A DNA stretch of 64,000 nt from Thiofaba sp039822285 (GTDB taxonomy: Bacteria; Pseudomonadota; Gammaproteobacteria; Halothiobacillales; Halothiobacillaceae), in the NCBI RefSeq assembly GCF_039822285.1, contig NZ_JBAJEY010000001.1:620001-684000 (forward strand). Reading direction: 5' to 3'. Below the pieces are notes generated by a model. That model did no database searches and was not told the DNA's origin. It saw only the letters and a program-made list of their open reading frames with translations. Numbering within the stretch: the stretch's first letter is position 1; every line of letters begins with the position of its first letter. Below are positions 56,997-63,833 of the stretch, in pieces. Both the position numbers and the translations under genes were made by a program.

Positions 56997-57383
56997 ATGG
57001 CCGCTCAATACACCCTCAAGGTCCATACCGAATTCGCTGCCGCGCACCAGTTGCACGGCTACGCCGGCAACTGCGCCCGCATGCACGGGCATAACTGGAA
57101 GGTCGAGGTGGAGGTCACCGGCACCCGCCTGGACGCGGTCGGCATGGTGGTGGATTTCAAGACCATGAAGCGTGCCGCACGCGAGGTGGCGGAGATGCTG
57201 GACCACTTCTACCTGAACGACATCCCGCCGTTCGATACCATCAATCCCACCGCCGAGAACATCGCCGCCTGGTTCTACCAGGAGGTGGGCAAGCGCCTGA
57301 ATGGCGAACACGCGCGGGTGTCCGCCGTCACCCTGTGGGAGACCGACCGCGCCTGCGTGACCTATCGCGAGATCGAAGCATGA
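56997..57383 (+). CDS. queD: 6-carboxytetrahydropterin synthase QueD
   Basis: 128-residue pterin-synthase fold enzyme of the queuosine pathway. Zinc ligands are His17, His30 and His32, and the catalytic cysteine Cys26 sits in NCARMHGHNWK. The C-terminal Glu of LWETDRACVTY binds the pterin. It overlaps folE2 by 4 bases, so the product of the GTP cyclohydrolase is made from the same transcript. Confidence 0.94.
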   Translation: MAAQYTLKVHTEFAAAHQLHGYAGNCARMHGHNWKVEVEVTGTRLDAVGMVVDFKTMKRAAREVAEMLDHFYLNDIPPFDTINPTAENIAAWFYQEVGKRLNGEHARVSAVTLWETDRACVTYREIEA

Positions 57384-58168
57384 GCGCCGTGACGAGCGAA
57401 ACGATTCCGGATATCCAGGGCCTGGTCGACACCCGCCGCATCGCCATCGACGCGGTCGGGATCAAGGGCCTGCGCCATCCGGTGGTGATCCAGGAGGCGG
57501 ACGGCACCACCCAGTCCACCATCGCCACCTGCACCTTCACCGTCAACCTGCCGCACGACCGCAAGGGCACCCACATGTCGCGCTTTGTCGCCCTGCTGGG
57601 CGATGCACCGCGGGTCATCTCGACCGCCGCCCTTGCCGCGCTGCACCGCGAGATGCTCGAGCTGCTGGATGCTGACTTCGGCACCATCGAGATGAACTTC
57701 CCCTACTTCGTGCGCAAGGTCGCGCCCAAGTCCGGGGTCTCCAGTCTGATGGACTATGGCGCGCGCCTCACCGCCACGGGCGATCGCTGCACCACGCACG
57801 TCACCATGGGCGTGGAGGTGCCGGTCACCAGCCTCTGCCCCTGCTCGAAGGAGATCTCGCAGTACGGCGCGCACAACCAGCGCTCCCACATCCGCGCCGA
57901 GGTGGAGTGCGAGCCCACCCTGGGCCTGACCGAGCTGATCCAACTGCTCGAGGCCCAGGCCTCGTGCGAGCTGTTCGGCCTGCTCAAGCGCGCCGACGAG
58001 AAGTACATCACCGAGCGCGCCTACGAGAACCCGAAGTTCGTCGAGGACATGATCCGCGACGTCGCTCACGCCCTGGGCGAGGAACCACGCATCCACGGCT
58101 TCTCGGTCGAGGTGGAGAACTTCGAATCCATCCACAACCATTCGGCGTATGCCCGCCTGAGCCGTTGA
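57380..58168 (+). CDS. folE2: GTP cyclohydrolase FolE2 (type IB)
   Basis: 262 residues. It converts GTP to 7,8-dihydroneopterin triphosphate, feeding folate and (through QueD) queuosine. Family markers include VNLPHDRKGTHMSRFV, SLCPCSKEISQYGAHNQRS and the C-terminal VEVENFESIHNHSAYA. FolE2 is the zinc-sparing alternative to FolE. The start at 57380 (MSAVTSETIPD) overlaps the queD stop. Confidence 0.96.
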   Translation: MSAVTSETIPDIQGLVDTRRIAIDAVGIKGLRHPVVIQEADGTTQSTIATCTFTVNLPHDRKGTHMSRFVALLGDAPRVISTAALAALHREMLELLDADFGTIEMNFPYFVRKVAPKSGVSSLMDYGARLTATGDRCTTHVTMGVEVPVTSLCPCSKEISQYGAHNQRSHIRAEVECEPTLGLTELIQLLEAQASCELFGLLKRADEKYITERAYENPKFVEDMIRDVAHALGEEPRIHGFSVEVENFESIHNHSAYARLSR

Positions 58169-58188
58169 CGCGGCAAGGGGGATATGAA

Positions 58189-58225
58189 AAAACCCGGCGT
58201 GGGACACCACGCCGGGTTTTTCTTT
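58189..58225. terminator. Bidirectional rho-independent terminator
   Basis: AAAACCCGGCGTGG (58189-58202) pairs with CCACGCCGGGTTTT (58207-58220), a 14-bp stem with a 4-base loop, followed by TCTTTG on the plus strand and preceded by A residues that read as T on the minus. It separates the convergent folE2 and bamC genes. Confidence 0.9.
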
Positions 58226-58253
58226 GTTCAGCCCTCGCAAGGCGCGAGGATCT

Positions 58254-59372
58254 TCAGCGCAGCGACTGCGTCAGACGCTCCCCGAGCACCGCGGTGAACT
58301 TCGGCAGGTCCTTGTCGCCCACCACGTCCTCCAGGTCGATGCGGGTGGTGCCATCCTTCTGAGGCTTGAGCCTGAGAGTCAGGGCGACGGGACTCTCGCC
58401 GCTGCCCTGCTTGAGCTCGGCGCCGCGCAGGATCACCCCCTCATACAGGGTGCGCGGACGGGCATGGCGAACCTGCAGCACGCCATTGTCAGCATCCTTC
58501 TTGACCACGTCGAAGCCGAGCCGCTCGAGGCTGACCGTAGTACGGTTGAGGACCACCGGATAGGCCTGCTGCACGATGAGGTAGCGCGCATCCTTGTTGG
58601 CATCGAACACCATGCGCGCGCGCGGCTGCAAGGAAGCGGCAAGCTGCGCGCGAGCCTGTGCATCATCGCCGGACAGGTAGACCACCAGGCGCTTGAGCAT
58701 CTCCGCCTCGAAGTCGGCGCTGGCCTGCCCCATCTGCCACTTGAAGGTATCGGATGAGCCGCCCGGCACCAGCGAGGCATCCTCGACCCGCTCCATACGC
58801 TGGCTGGTGAGGAAGACGCGGGTCTCGGCATCGGTCTCGCCGCGCTCCATGCGCAGGCGCACGCGGTTCATGTGGTCCGGCACGAAGAACAGCCGGGTGA
58901 TCCCCTTGAGCAGGCCCTGCAAACCGCCCACCTCCGGATTGCCAGCGCTGCCGCCGGTCCAGTCGGATTCGAGGATGCCAAGCTTGGGATCCTGGCGGCT
59001 GACGCTGTAACCCTCTTCCTCCAGGAAACTGGCCAGGCGCGGCCACACCGCCTCCGGCGCAGCCTCGACCTTCAGCCAGCGCGTGTCGGGCGAGCCCTCC
59101 ACGCTGACGGTGGCCGACTTGAGCAGGACGCCACCACCTGCACCGCTACTCTTCGCCGCCTCACCGGAGGCGGTGGCGGCACGCGGCACGCTGGTGACCA
59201 GGGCGGGATCGGGAGCAGTGAAGGCAGGAGGCACCTCGAGACTGGGCAGGCTGCCGGTGCGGCGCGCCTCGCGGGCCTCATCCTTGCCCAACCCCGGGAT
59301 GGATGAACACCCCGCCAGGAATACGAGGCCGGCGGCCGGCATGGCGATCCGCGCAAGCGCCTTCAATTGCAT
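58254..59372 (-). CDS. bamC: Outer membrane assembly lipoprotein BamC
   Basis: 372 residues. It has a lipoprotein signal with lipobox LAGC at Cys22. Two BamC helix-grip domains follow (about 115-220 and 250-370; KLGILESDW, RMEVED-like, VLQVRH). It is part of the BAM complex that inserts outer membrane beta-barrels. The start at 59372 (MQLKALARIA) follows AGAGAGG; 12 further residues would be encoded by the adjacent repeat and are rejected. dapA-bamC is the order seen in E. coli. Confidence 0.92.
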   Translation of the reverse strand: MQLKALARIAMPAAGLVFLAGCSSIPGLGKDEAREARRTGSLPSLEVPPAFTAPDPALVTSVPRAATASGEAAKSSGAGGGVLLKSATVSVEGSPDTRWLKVEAAPEAVWPRLASFLEEEGYSVSRQDPKLGILESDWTGGSAGNPEVGGLQGLLKGITRLFFVPDHMNRVRLRMERGETDAETRVFLTSQRMERVEDASLVPGGSSDTFKWQMGQASADFEAEMLKRLVVYLSGDDAQARAQLAASLQPRARMVFDANKDARYLIVQQAYPVVLNRTTVSLERLGFDVVKKDADNGVLQVRHARPRTLYEGVILRGAELKQGSGESPVALTLRLKPQKDGTTRIDLEDVVGDKDLPKFTAVLGERLTQSLR

Positions 59373-59387
59373 ATCAACCTCTCTTAG

Positions 59388-59539
59388 GGAAATGCTGAAA
59401 AAATCCATCCATGGATTTTTTCAGCTCGTCTCGTCGCGGCGCATGTCCGCGACGGCCTGCGCGAATCAAAGACTTGCGTCGTTGTTCGCGTTGGGGCGTC
59501 CTGCCCCAAACGGGAAACGCTGAATTTTTCAGCGTTTCC
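59388..59539 (+). repeat. Complete copy (B) of the TIR-bounded five-hairpin repeat
   Basis: 152-bp element flanked on both sides by TTAG. Inverted ends are GGAAATGCTGAAAAA and (complement of the right end) GGAAACGCTGAAAAA. Hairpins: 59394-59425 (GCTGAAAAAATCCAT stem), 59432-59454 (CGTCGCGG/CCGCGACG, loop CGCATGT), 59461-59489 (imperfect), 59491-59509 (TTGGGGC/GCCCCAA, loop GTCCT) and 59513-59539 (12 bp). It fills the gap between dapA and bamC and touches the dapA stop codon. Confidence 0.85.
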
Positions 59540-60418
59540 TTAGTTCAACACGCCAGCGGCACGCATGGCCTGACGCAGCGGTTCATGGTGCGCCGCAGAC
59601 AGCCAGGTCAGCGGCAGGCGAATCCCATCCTCGATCAGCCCCATGGCATGCAGGGCGAACTTGACCGGAATGGGGTTGGACTCCAGGAACAGGGCCTTGT
59701 GCAGGCCGCGCAGCGGCGTATCGAGCTCTGCGGCACGGGCGGCATCCCCAGCCAGCGCGGCCTCACACATCAGGTGCATGGCGCGGGGGGCGACGTTGGC
59801 GGTCACCGAGATCACGCCCCTGCCGCCCTGCAGGATGACCTCGCGCGCCAGGTCGTCGTCACCACTGAAGACATCCACGCGCCCGGCCAGCCGCTCAATC
59901 AGTTCGCGGGTACGCTCCAGCGAGCCGGAGGCCTCCTTGATGCCGACGATGTTCGGCACATCAGCCAGCCGCTCCACCGTGGCCGGCAGCATGTCGCAGG
60001 CCGTGCGGCCCGGCACGTTGTAGAGGACCAGCGGCGCGGGCACCGCCTCGGCAATCGTCATGTAGTGGCGGTACAGGCCTTCCTGGGTCGGCTTGTTGTA
60101 ATAGGGCGTGACCAGCAGGCAGCCATCCGCGCCGACTTCCACCGCGGCCTTCGAAAGCTCAATGGCCTCGCGCGTGCTGTTAGCGCCGGTGCCGGCGATG
60201 ACCGGCACCCTGCCCGCGGCGTACTCGACCGTGCGGCGCACGACCTCGATGTGCTCGGCGACATCCAGCGTCGCCGACTCCCCGGTGGTGCCGACCGCAA
60301 CGATGGCATCGGTGCCTTCCACCACGTGCCAGTCGACCAATCGGCGCAGGGCCCCGAAGTCCAGCGCCCCGTCCGCCCGCATTGGAGTCACCAGGGCCAC
60401 CATACTCCCGTGAAACAT
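59540..60418 (-). CDS. dapA: 4-hydroxy-tetrahydrodipicolinate synthase
   Basis: 292-residue TIM barrel in lysine and diaminopimelate synthesis. It condenses pyruvate with aspartate semialdehyde. The Schiff-base lysine is Lys161 (IVGIKEASG) and Tyr133 lies in LYNVPGRT. GTTGESATL is also characteristic. The start at 60418 (MFHGSMVALVTP) matches the family. The TAA stop is the first three bases (as read on the minus strand) at the boundary of repeat B. Confidence 0.98.
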   Translation of the reverse strand: MFHGSMVALVTPMRADGALDFGALRRLVDWHVVEGTDAIVAVGTTGESATLDVAEHIEVVRRTVEYAAGRVPVIAGTGANSTREAIELSKAAVEVGADGCLLVTPYYNKPTQEGLYRHYMTIAEAVPAPLVLYNVPGRTACDMLPATVERLADVPNIVGIKEASGSLERTRELIERLAGRVDVFSGDDDLAREVILQGGRGVISVTANVAPRAMHLMCEAALAGDAARAAELDTPLRGLHKALFLESNPIPVKFALHAMGLIEDGIRLPLTWLSAAHHEPLRQAMRAAGVLN

Positions 60419-60459
60419 TGCATCACCCACGTCAGGAAAATAGATCCATACTACCCGCC

Positions 60460-60475
60460 GCAAGGCGCGCCTTGC
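60460..60475. promoter_or_regulatory. 16-bp perfect palindrome between dapA and gcvR
   Basis: GCAAGGCGCGCCTTGC is a perfect palindrome in the 144-base divergent region. It could be an operator or a short hairpin near the dapA promoter. I cannot link it to a known regulator. Confidence 0.35.
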
Positions 60476-60562
60476 AAGGCGCCGGAACGCCTTTCCCAGG
60501 CGATGTTTCGCGCGTCCAGGCGGGCGTGTACACTCGATCGAAAAGCCATCGCCACGGACACC

Positions 60563-61090
60563 ATGCAGACCCATCTGGCCGTCAATCTGCTCGCCAAGGA
60601 CGCCATCGGACTGGTCGAGCGGATCACCCGCCCCATCGCCCAGCACAAATGTGTGCTCCTCGACTCCCGCATGTTCACCCTCGGTGACCGCTTTGCCGCC
60701 ACCATGCTGGTCGGCGGCAGCTGGGACCGCCTTTCCCGCCTCGAAACCGCCCTGCGCCAGCTCGCCTCGCAGTACGAGATGGAGCTTACGATGACACGCA
60801 CCGAGCCACCCGCCGCGCAGGGCGCGCAGCTGCCCTACGTGGTGGACATCGTCGGCATCAACGACCCGGACATCACCCACGTCCTGGCCCAGTTCTTCGC
60901 CGCACAAGGGGTCAACATCCGCGACCTCTCGACCATCCCCTACCAGGCATCGGGCCAGCGCACCGCCATGCTCTCCCTGCGCATGCAGGTCGACATCCCC
61001 GCCGACCGCCGCCTTGCCCTGTTCAAGGACGCCTTTTTCGACCTGTGTGACGAATACAACCTGGACGCCACCCTCGACCCCGTACGCTGA
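60563..61090 (+). CDS. gcvR: ACT-domain protein, GcvR-like glycine cleavage regulator
   Basis: 175 residues made of two ACT domains (about 4-80 and 92-170). LAVNLLAKDAIGLVERITRPIA is typical of GcvR, which in E. coli binds GcvA and senses glycine. It is divergent from dapA, as in E. coli (gcvR-dapA), and followed by bcp. A TACACT -10 lies at 60529-60534. Confidence 0.88.
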   Translation: MQTHLAVNLLAKDAIGLVERITRPIAQHKCVLLDSRMFTLGDRFAATMLVGGSWDRLSRLETALRQLASQYEMELTMTRTEPPAAQGAQLPYVVDIVGINDPDITHVLAQFFAAQGVNIRDLSTIPYQASGQRTAMLSLRMQVDIPADRRLALFKDAFFDLCDEYNLDATLDPVR

Positions 61091-61111
61091 GCCCCCGCCA
61101 AGGAGGACCGC

Positions 61112-61570
61112 ATGACCGAACGCACCCTGCCCCGCCTTGATGTCGAAAGCACGGCAGGCCCCCTGCACCTCCCCCACGATCTGCTCGGCCAGTGGCTGGT
61201 GCTCTACTTCTACCCCAAGGACAACACCCCTGGCTGCACCACAGAGGGCCAGGACTTCGCCCGCCTGAGCCCCGCGTTTGCCGCACTTGGGGCCCGCATC
61301 ATCGGCGTCTCGCGCGATGGTCTCAAGAGCCACGCGGGCTTTCGTGCCAAGCACGGCCTGCCCTTCGATCTTATCAGCGACCAGAACGAGGCCTTGTGCC
61401 GGGCCTTCGATGTCATCAAGCCGAAAAAGCTGTATGGCAAGGAGTACCTGGGCATCGACCGGAGCACTTTCCTCATCGACCCGCAGGGCGTCGTGCGCCT
61501 GGAGTGGCGCGGAGTGAAGGTAGCCGGACACGCCGAAGCCGTGCTGGCCGCCCTCCAGGCCGCACGTTGA
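61112..61570 (+). CDS. bcp: Peroxiredoxin, BCP/PrxQ type
   Basis: 152 residues. It reduces hydroperoxides using thioredoxin. The peroxidatic cysteine is Cys42 in DNTPGCTTEG. A second cysteine is Cys96 (NEALCRAFD), not in the usual position five residues after the first, so this is a one-cysteine or atypical form. It follows gcvR by 21 bases with AAGGAGGA upstream of the ATG, as in E. coli gcvR-bcp. Confidence 0.95.
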   Translation: MTERTLPRLDVESTAGPLHLPHDLLGQWLVLYFYPKDNTPGCTTEGQDFARLSPAFAALGARIIGVSRDGLKSHAGFRAKHGLPFDLISDQNEALCRAFDVIKPKKLYGKEYLGIDRSTFLIDPQGVVRLEWRGVKVAGHAEAVLAALQAAR

Positions 61571-61592
61571 ACCCCCACGGAAACCACGGATC

Positions 61593-63008
61593 ATGATCCA
61601 TCACGAACGCCCCCGTCCCTGCCTGTTCGTCCTCGACACCAACGTCCTGATCCACGACCCCACCGCCCTGTTCCGCTTCCACGAGCATGACATCTACCTG
61701 CCCATGGTCGTGCTGGAAGAGCTGGATGGCATCAAGAAGGGCACCTCCGAGATCGCGCGCAATGTCCGTCAGGCCAGCCGCTTTTTCGCCGACCTGATGG
61801 CCGATGCCGATGTCGCCGAGATCGAGGCCGGACTGCCCATCACCCCCCCTTTCCAGGACGCCCATCTGCGCGGCTGCACCGGGCGGCTGTACTTCCAGAC
61901 CCGCACGCTCGACGCGCCGCTGCCGCAGATGCTCGCCGGCGCCAAGGCGGACAACGCCATCCTCGCCGTCACCCTCGCCCTCATGCAGCAGATGCCCGAG
62001 CGCCAGGTGGTGCTGGTATCCAAGGACATCAACCTGCGCATCAAGGCGACTGCGCTCGGCATCCGCGCAGAGGACTACGAAAACGACCAGGTGCTGGACG
62101 ATGCTGACCTGCTCTACACCGGCGTCGCCGCCCTGCCGGAGGACTTCTGGGGCACGCACAGCAAGGACCTGCACGCCTGGCAGGAGGAGGGCCGCAGCTT
62201 CTACCGCATCCACGGCCCGCTGACCGGCGAATGGCAGGTGAACCAGTTCCTTTATCTGGAGGGTAATGCGCCGTTCGAGGGGATCGTGCGCGGCTTCGAG
62301 CCGGATGGCGCCGCCATTGTCGAGACCGCCATCAACTACACCCTGCCAAAGAACACGGTATGGGGCATCAACGCGCGCAACCGCGAGCAGAGCTTTGCCC
62401 TCAACCTCTTGATGAACCCGGAGATCGACTTCGTCACCCTGCTCGGGCAGGCGGGCACGGGCAAGACCCTGCTCACCCTGGCCGCCGCGCTGGCGCAGAC
62501 GCTGGAGAAGAACCTGTTCTCCGAGATCATCATGACCCGGGTGACGGTCCCGGTCGGCGAGGACATCGGCTTCTTGCCCGGCACCGAGGAGGAAAAAATG
62601 ACCCCGTGGATGGGGGCCCTGATGGACAACCTCGAGGTCCTCACCCGCACCGAGGGCGGCGGCAGCTGGGAGCGTCAGGCCACCCAGGACCTGGTTCGCG
62701 CGCGGATCAAGATCCGCTCGCTCAATTTCATGCGCGGGCGCACCTTCCAGAACAAGTTCCTCATCATCGACGAGGCGCAGAACCTGACCTCGAAACAGAT
62801 GAAAACCCTCATCACCCGCGCCGGCCCGGGCACCAAGGTCGTCTGCCTGGGCAACATCGCCCAGATCGACACCCCCTACCTGACCGAAACCACCTCCGGC
62901 CTCACCTACGTGGTCGACCGCTTCAAGGGCTGGCCACACGGCGGCCACATCACCCTCCTGCGCGGCGAACGCTCGCGCCTGGCGGAATTCGCCTCGGAAA
63001 CGCTCTGA
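61593..63008 (+). CDS. PhoH2 (PIN-PhoH fusion, RNA helicase/ribonuclease)
   Basis: 471 residues. A PIN domain (about 10-140, LDTNVLIHDP, Asp15; SKDINLRIKA) is followed by a PhoH ATPase domain (from about residue 255; Walker A GQAGTGKTLL, Walker B FLIIDEAQN). PhoH2 proteins unwind and cut RNA. The TGA stop (63006-63008) is followed immediately by the repeat CAGGATGTTGAAAAA. The ATG at 61593 lies 22 bases after the bcp stop. Confidence 0.95.
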   Translation: MIHHERPRPCLFVLDTNVLIHDPTALFRFHEHDIYLPMVVLEELDGIKKGTSEIARNVRQASRFFADLMADADVAEIEAGLPITPPFQDAHLRGCTGRLYFQTRTLDAPLPQMLAGAKADNAILAVTLALMQQMPERQVVLVSKDINLRIKATALGIRAEDYENDQVLDDADLLYTGVAALPEDFWGTHSKDLHAWQEEGRSFYRIHGPLTGEWQVNQFLYLEGNAPFEGIVRGFEPDGAAIVETAINYTLPKNTVWGINARNREQSFALNLLMNPEIDFVTLLGQAGTGKTLLTLAAALAQTLEKNLFSEIIMTRVTVPVGEDIGFLPGTEEEKMTPWMGALMDNLEVLTRTEGGGSWERQATQDLVRARIKIRSLNFMRGRTFQNKFLIIDEAQNLTSKQMKTLITRAGPGTKVVCLGNIAQIDTPYLTETTSGLTYVVDRFKGWPHGGHITLLRGERSRLAEFASETL

Positions 63009-63074
63009 CAGGATGTTGAAAAAGGGCATCGTGCCCTTTTTCAACTCGCCTCGTCGCGGCGCATGTCCGCGACG
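63009..63074 (+). repeat. Truncated copy (C) of the hairpin repeat
   Basis: The left end CAGGATGTTGAAAAA begins on the base after the phoH2 stop. Hairpin 1 is 63015-63045 (14 bp, loop TCG) and hairpin 2 is 63052-63074 (CGTCGCGG/CCGCGACG, loop CGCATGT). They are almost identical to copy A, but hairpins 3-5 and the right end are absent; unrelated sequence starts after about 63076. Confidence 0.85.
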
Positions 63075-63120
63075 GTAGGGATGAAAAGATTGGATGCGAC
63101 AAGGTTGATGAGACGAAAGG

Positions 63121-63160
63121 TCGCGGGAAGGGGCGGGAAGTAGCGGGAAATGGCGGGAAA
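63121..63160. repeat. Four tandem 10-bp GCGGGAA repeats
   Basis: Four consecutive 10-base units each contain GCGGGAA at the same place (tcgcgggaag, gggcgggaag, tagcgggaaa, tggcgggaaa). The helical spacing suggests binding of a protein to one face of the DNA, perhaps a phage transposase or repressor. Confidence 0.75.
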
Positions 63161-63177
63161 TCAATAGGTTATGCGTG

Positions 63178-63186
63178 TTATCCACA
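63178..63186 (+). promoter_or_regulatory. DnaA-box sequence
   Basis: TTATCCACA matches the DnaA box consensus TTATNCACA perfectly. It is a single box in the segment between the GCGGGAA repeats and the repressor. It may be incidental. Confidence 0.35.
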
Positions 63187-63241
63187 GATTGTGGTGCATG
63201 CACGCATTGCGTGCGACGAAAAACGCGGGTTGATGGGGCGG

Positions 63242-63664
63242 TCAGGCGCGGTTTTTGAGGCGCTCGACCTCGGCGCGGAGGTCGGCTAGCGCCCGGCGCA
63301 GCTCGGCCGCTTCTGCCGCCGAGCGAGCGCGCGCGAAAACATCATCGAGGAAGGCGGCGGCCTCCTGGTCTGGCATGTCGGCCAGCAGGAGGCCGATTTT
63401 TTCGAGGCGGCGGGCGTAGGGGACGGCGGAAAAGTCTTGTTCTGGCGCGGGTTTACGCTCTTTCTGGCCGCGCCCGGTGGCTAGCCACTCCAGCGATACG
63501 CCAGCGGCGTCGGCGATGCGGGCGAGCTTATCGTAGACGGGCTTTTTCCCGTCTAAATAAGAGCGGATGGTTGCCTCTGGCAGTCCGACCTTGCGCGCAA
63601 ACGAGGAGACCGTCTCGTCTCCGATGCATTCGCGCAGGCGCTTAGCGAGCGTGTCCGATTCCAT
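63242..63664 (-). CDS. XRE-family phage repressor (c-like)
   Basis: 140 residues. An N-terminal helix-turn-helix (about 5-60; SSFARKVGLPEATIRSYLDGKKP, then ADAAGVSLEWLATGRG) resembles repressors of D3112- and Mu-like phages. The C-terminal half is Ala/Arg-rich and ends in a helix (about 110-140, LRRALADLRAEVERLKN) likely for oligomerisation. The start at 63664 has GAGGACAGA upstream. A 42-residue longer reading runs through the operator repeats and is rejected. Confidence 0.8.
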   Translation of the reverse strand: MESDTLAKRLRECIGDETVSSFARKVGLPEATIRSYLDGKKPVYDKLARIADAAGVSLEWLATGRGQKERKPAPEQDFSAVPYARRLEKIGLLLADMPDQEAAAFLDDVFARARSAAEAAELRRALADLRAEVERLKNRA

Positions 63665-63676
63665 TCTGTCCTCACT

Positions 63677-63754
63677 GACGAATCGGACGCACGAATCGGA
63701 CATCGGACGCGCGAATCGGACACGAATCGGACACGAATCGGACACGAATGGGAC
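63677..63754. promoter_or_regulatory. Operator array of 11-bp direct repeats
   Basis: CGAATCGGAC-type units recur: 63677-63688, 63690-63701, a partial at 63702-63708, then four units at an exact 11-base period from 63711 to 63754 (gcgaatcggac, acgaatcggac twice, acgaatgggac). They lie in the leader of the repressor gene, between it and the divergent promoter, the right place for repressor binding. Confidence 0.8.
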
Positions 63755-63778
63755 GTAGGAAAAATTCGCAACGTGTTG

Positions 63779-63806
63779 TTGACATCGCAACCTCTCGCGC
63801 TATACT
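63779..63806 (+). promoter_or_regulatory. Strong sigma-70 promoter for the early phage gene
   Basis: A consensus TTGACA (63779-63784) and TATACT (63801-63806) are separated by 16 bases. The start site would be near 63813. The Shine-Dalgarno GAGGA (63822-63826) lies 7 bases before the ATG at 63834. This is the best promoter in the window. Confidence 0.85.
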
Positions 63807-63833
63807 CTCGCAAACGGTTACGAGGATAGCACC

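Noticed and set aside
59373..59408. MDFFSIS extension of bamC
   Set aside because: These codons come from the repeat arm; the lipoprotein signal begins at 59372 with its own Shine-Dalgarno. The same MDFFS-type peptide arises from the solo arm at 50622.
59411..60562. Long N-terminal extension of gcvR back into repeat B
   Set aside because: It would be antisense to dapA. The ACT protein begins naturally at 60563.
61473..63203. 576-codon minus-strand frame over phoH2 and repeat C
   Set aside because: Antisense of phoH2, extended through the hairpin repeat; no recognisable domain.
63677..63754. CRISPR-like array
   Set aside because: The repeats are about 11 bases with no spacers of 30 or so bases and no cas genes; an operator array fits better.
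63665..63790. 42-residue N-terminal extension of the phage repressor
   Set aside because: It reads through the 11-bp operator repeats and lacks a start signal, whereas the ATG at 63664 has a good Shine-Dalgarno and family-like start.
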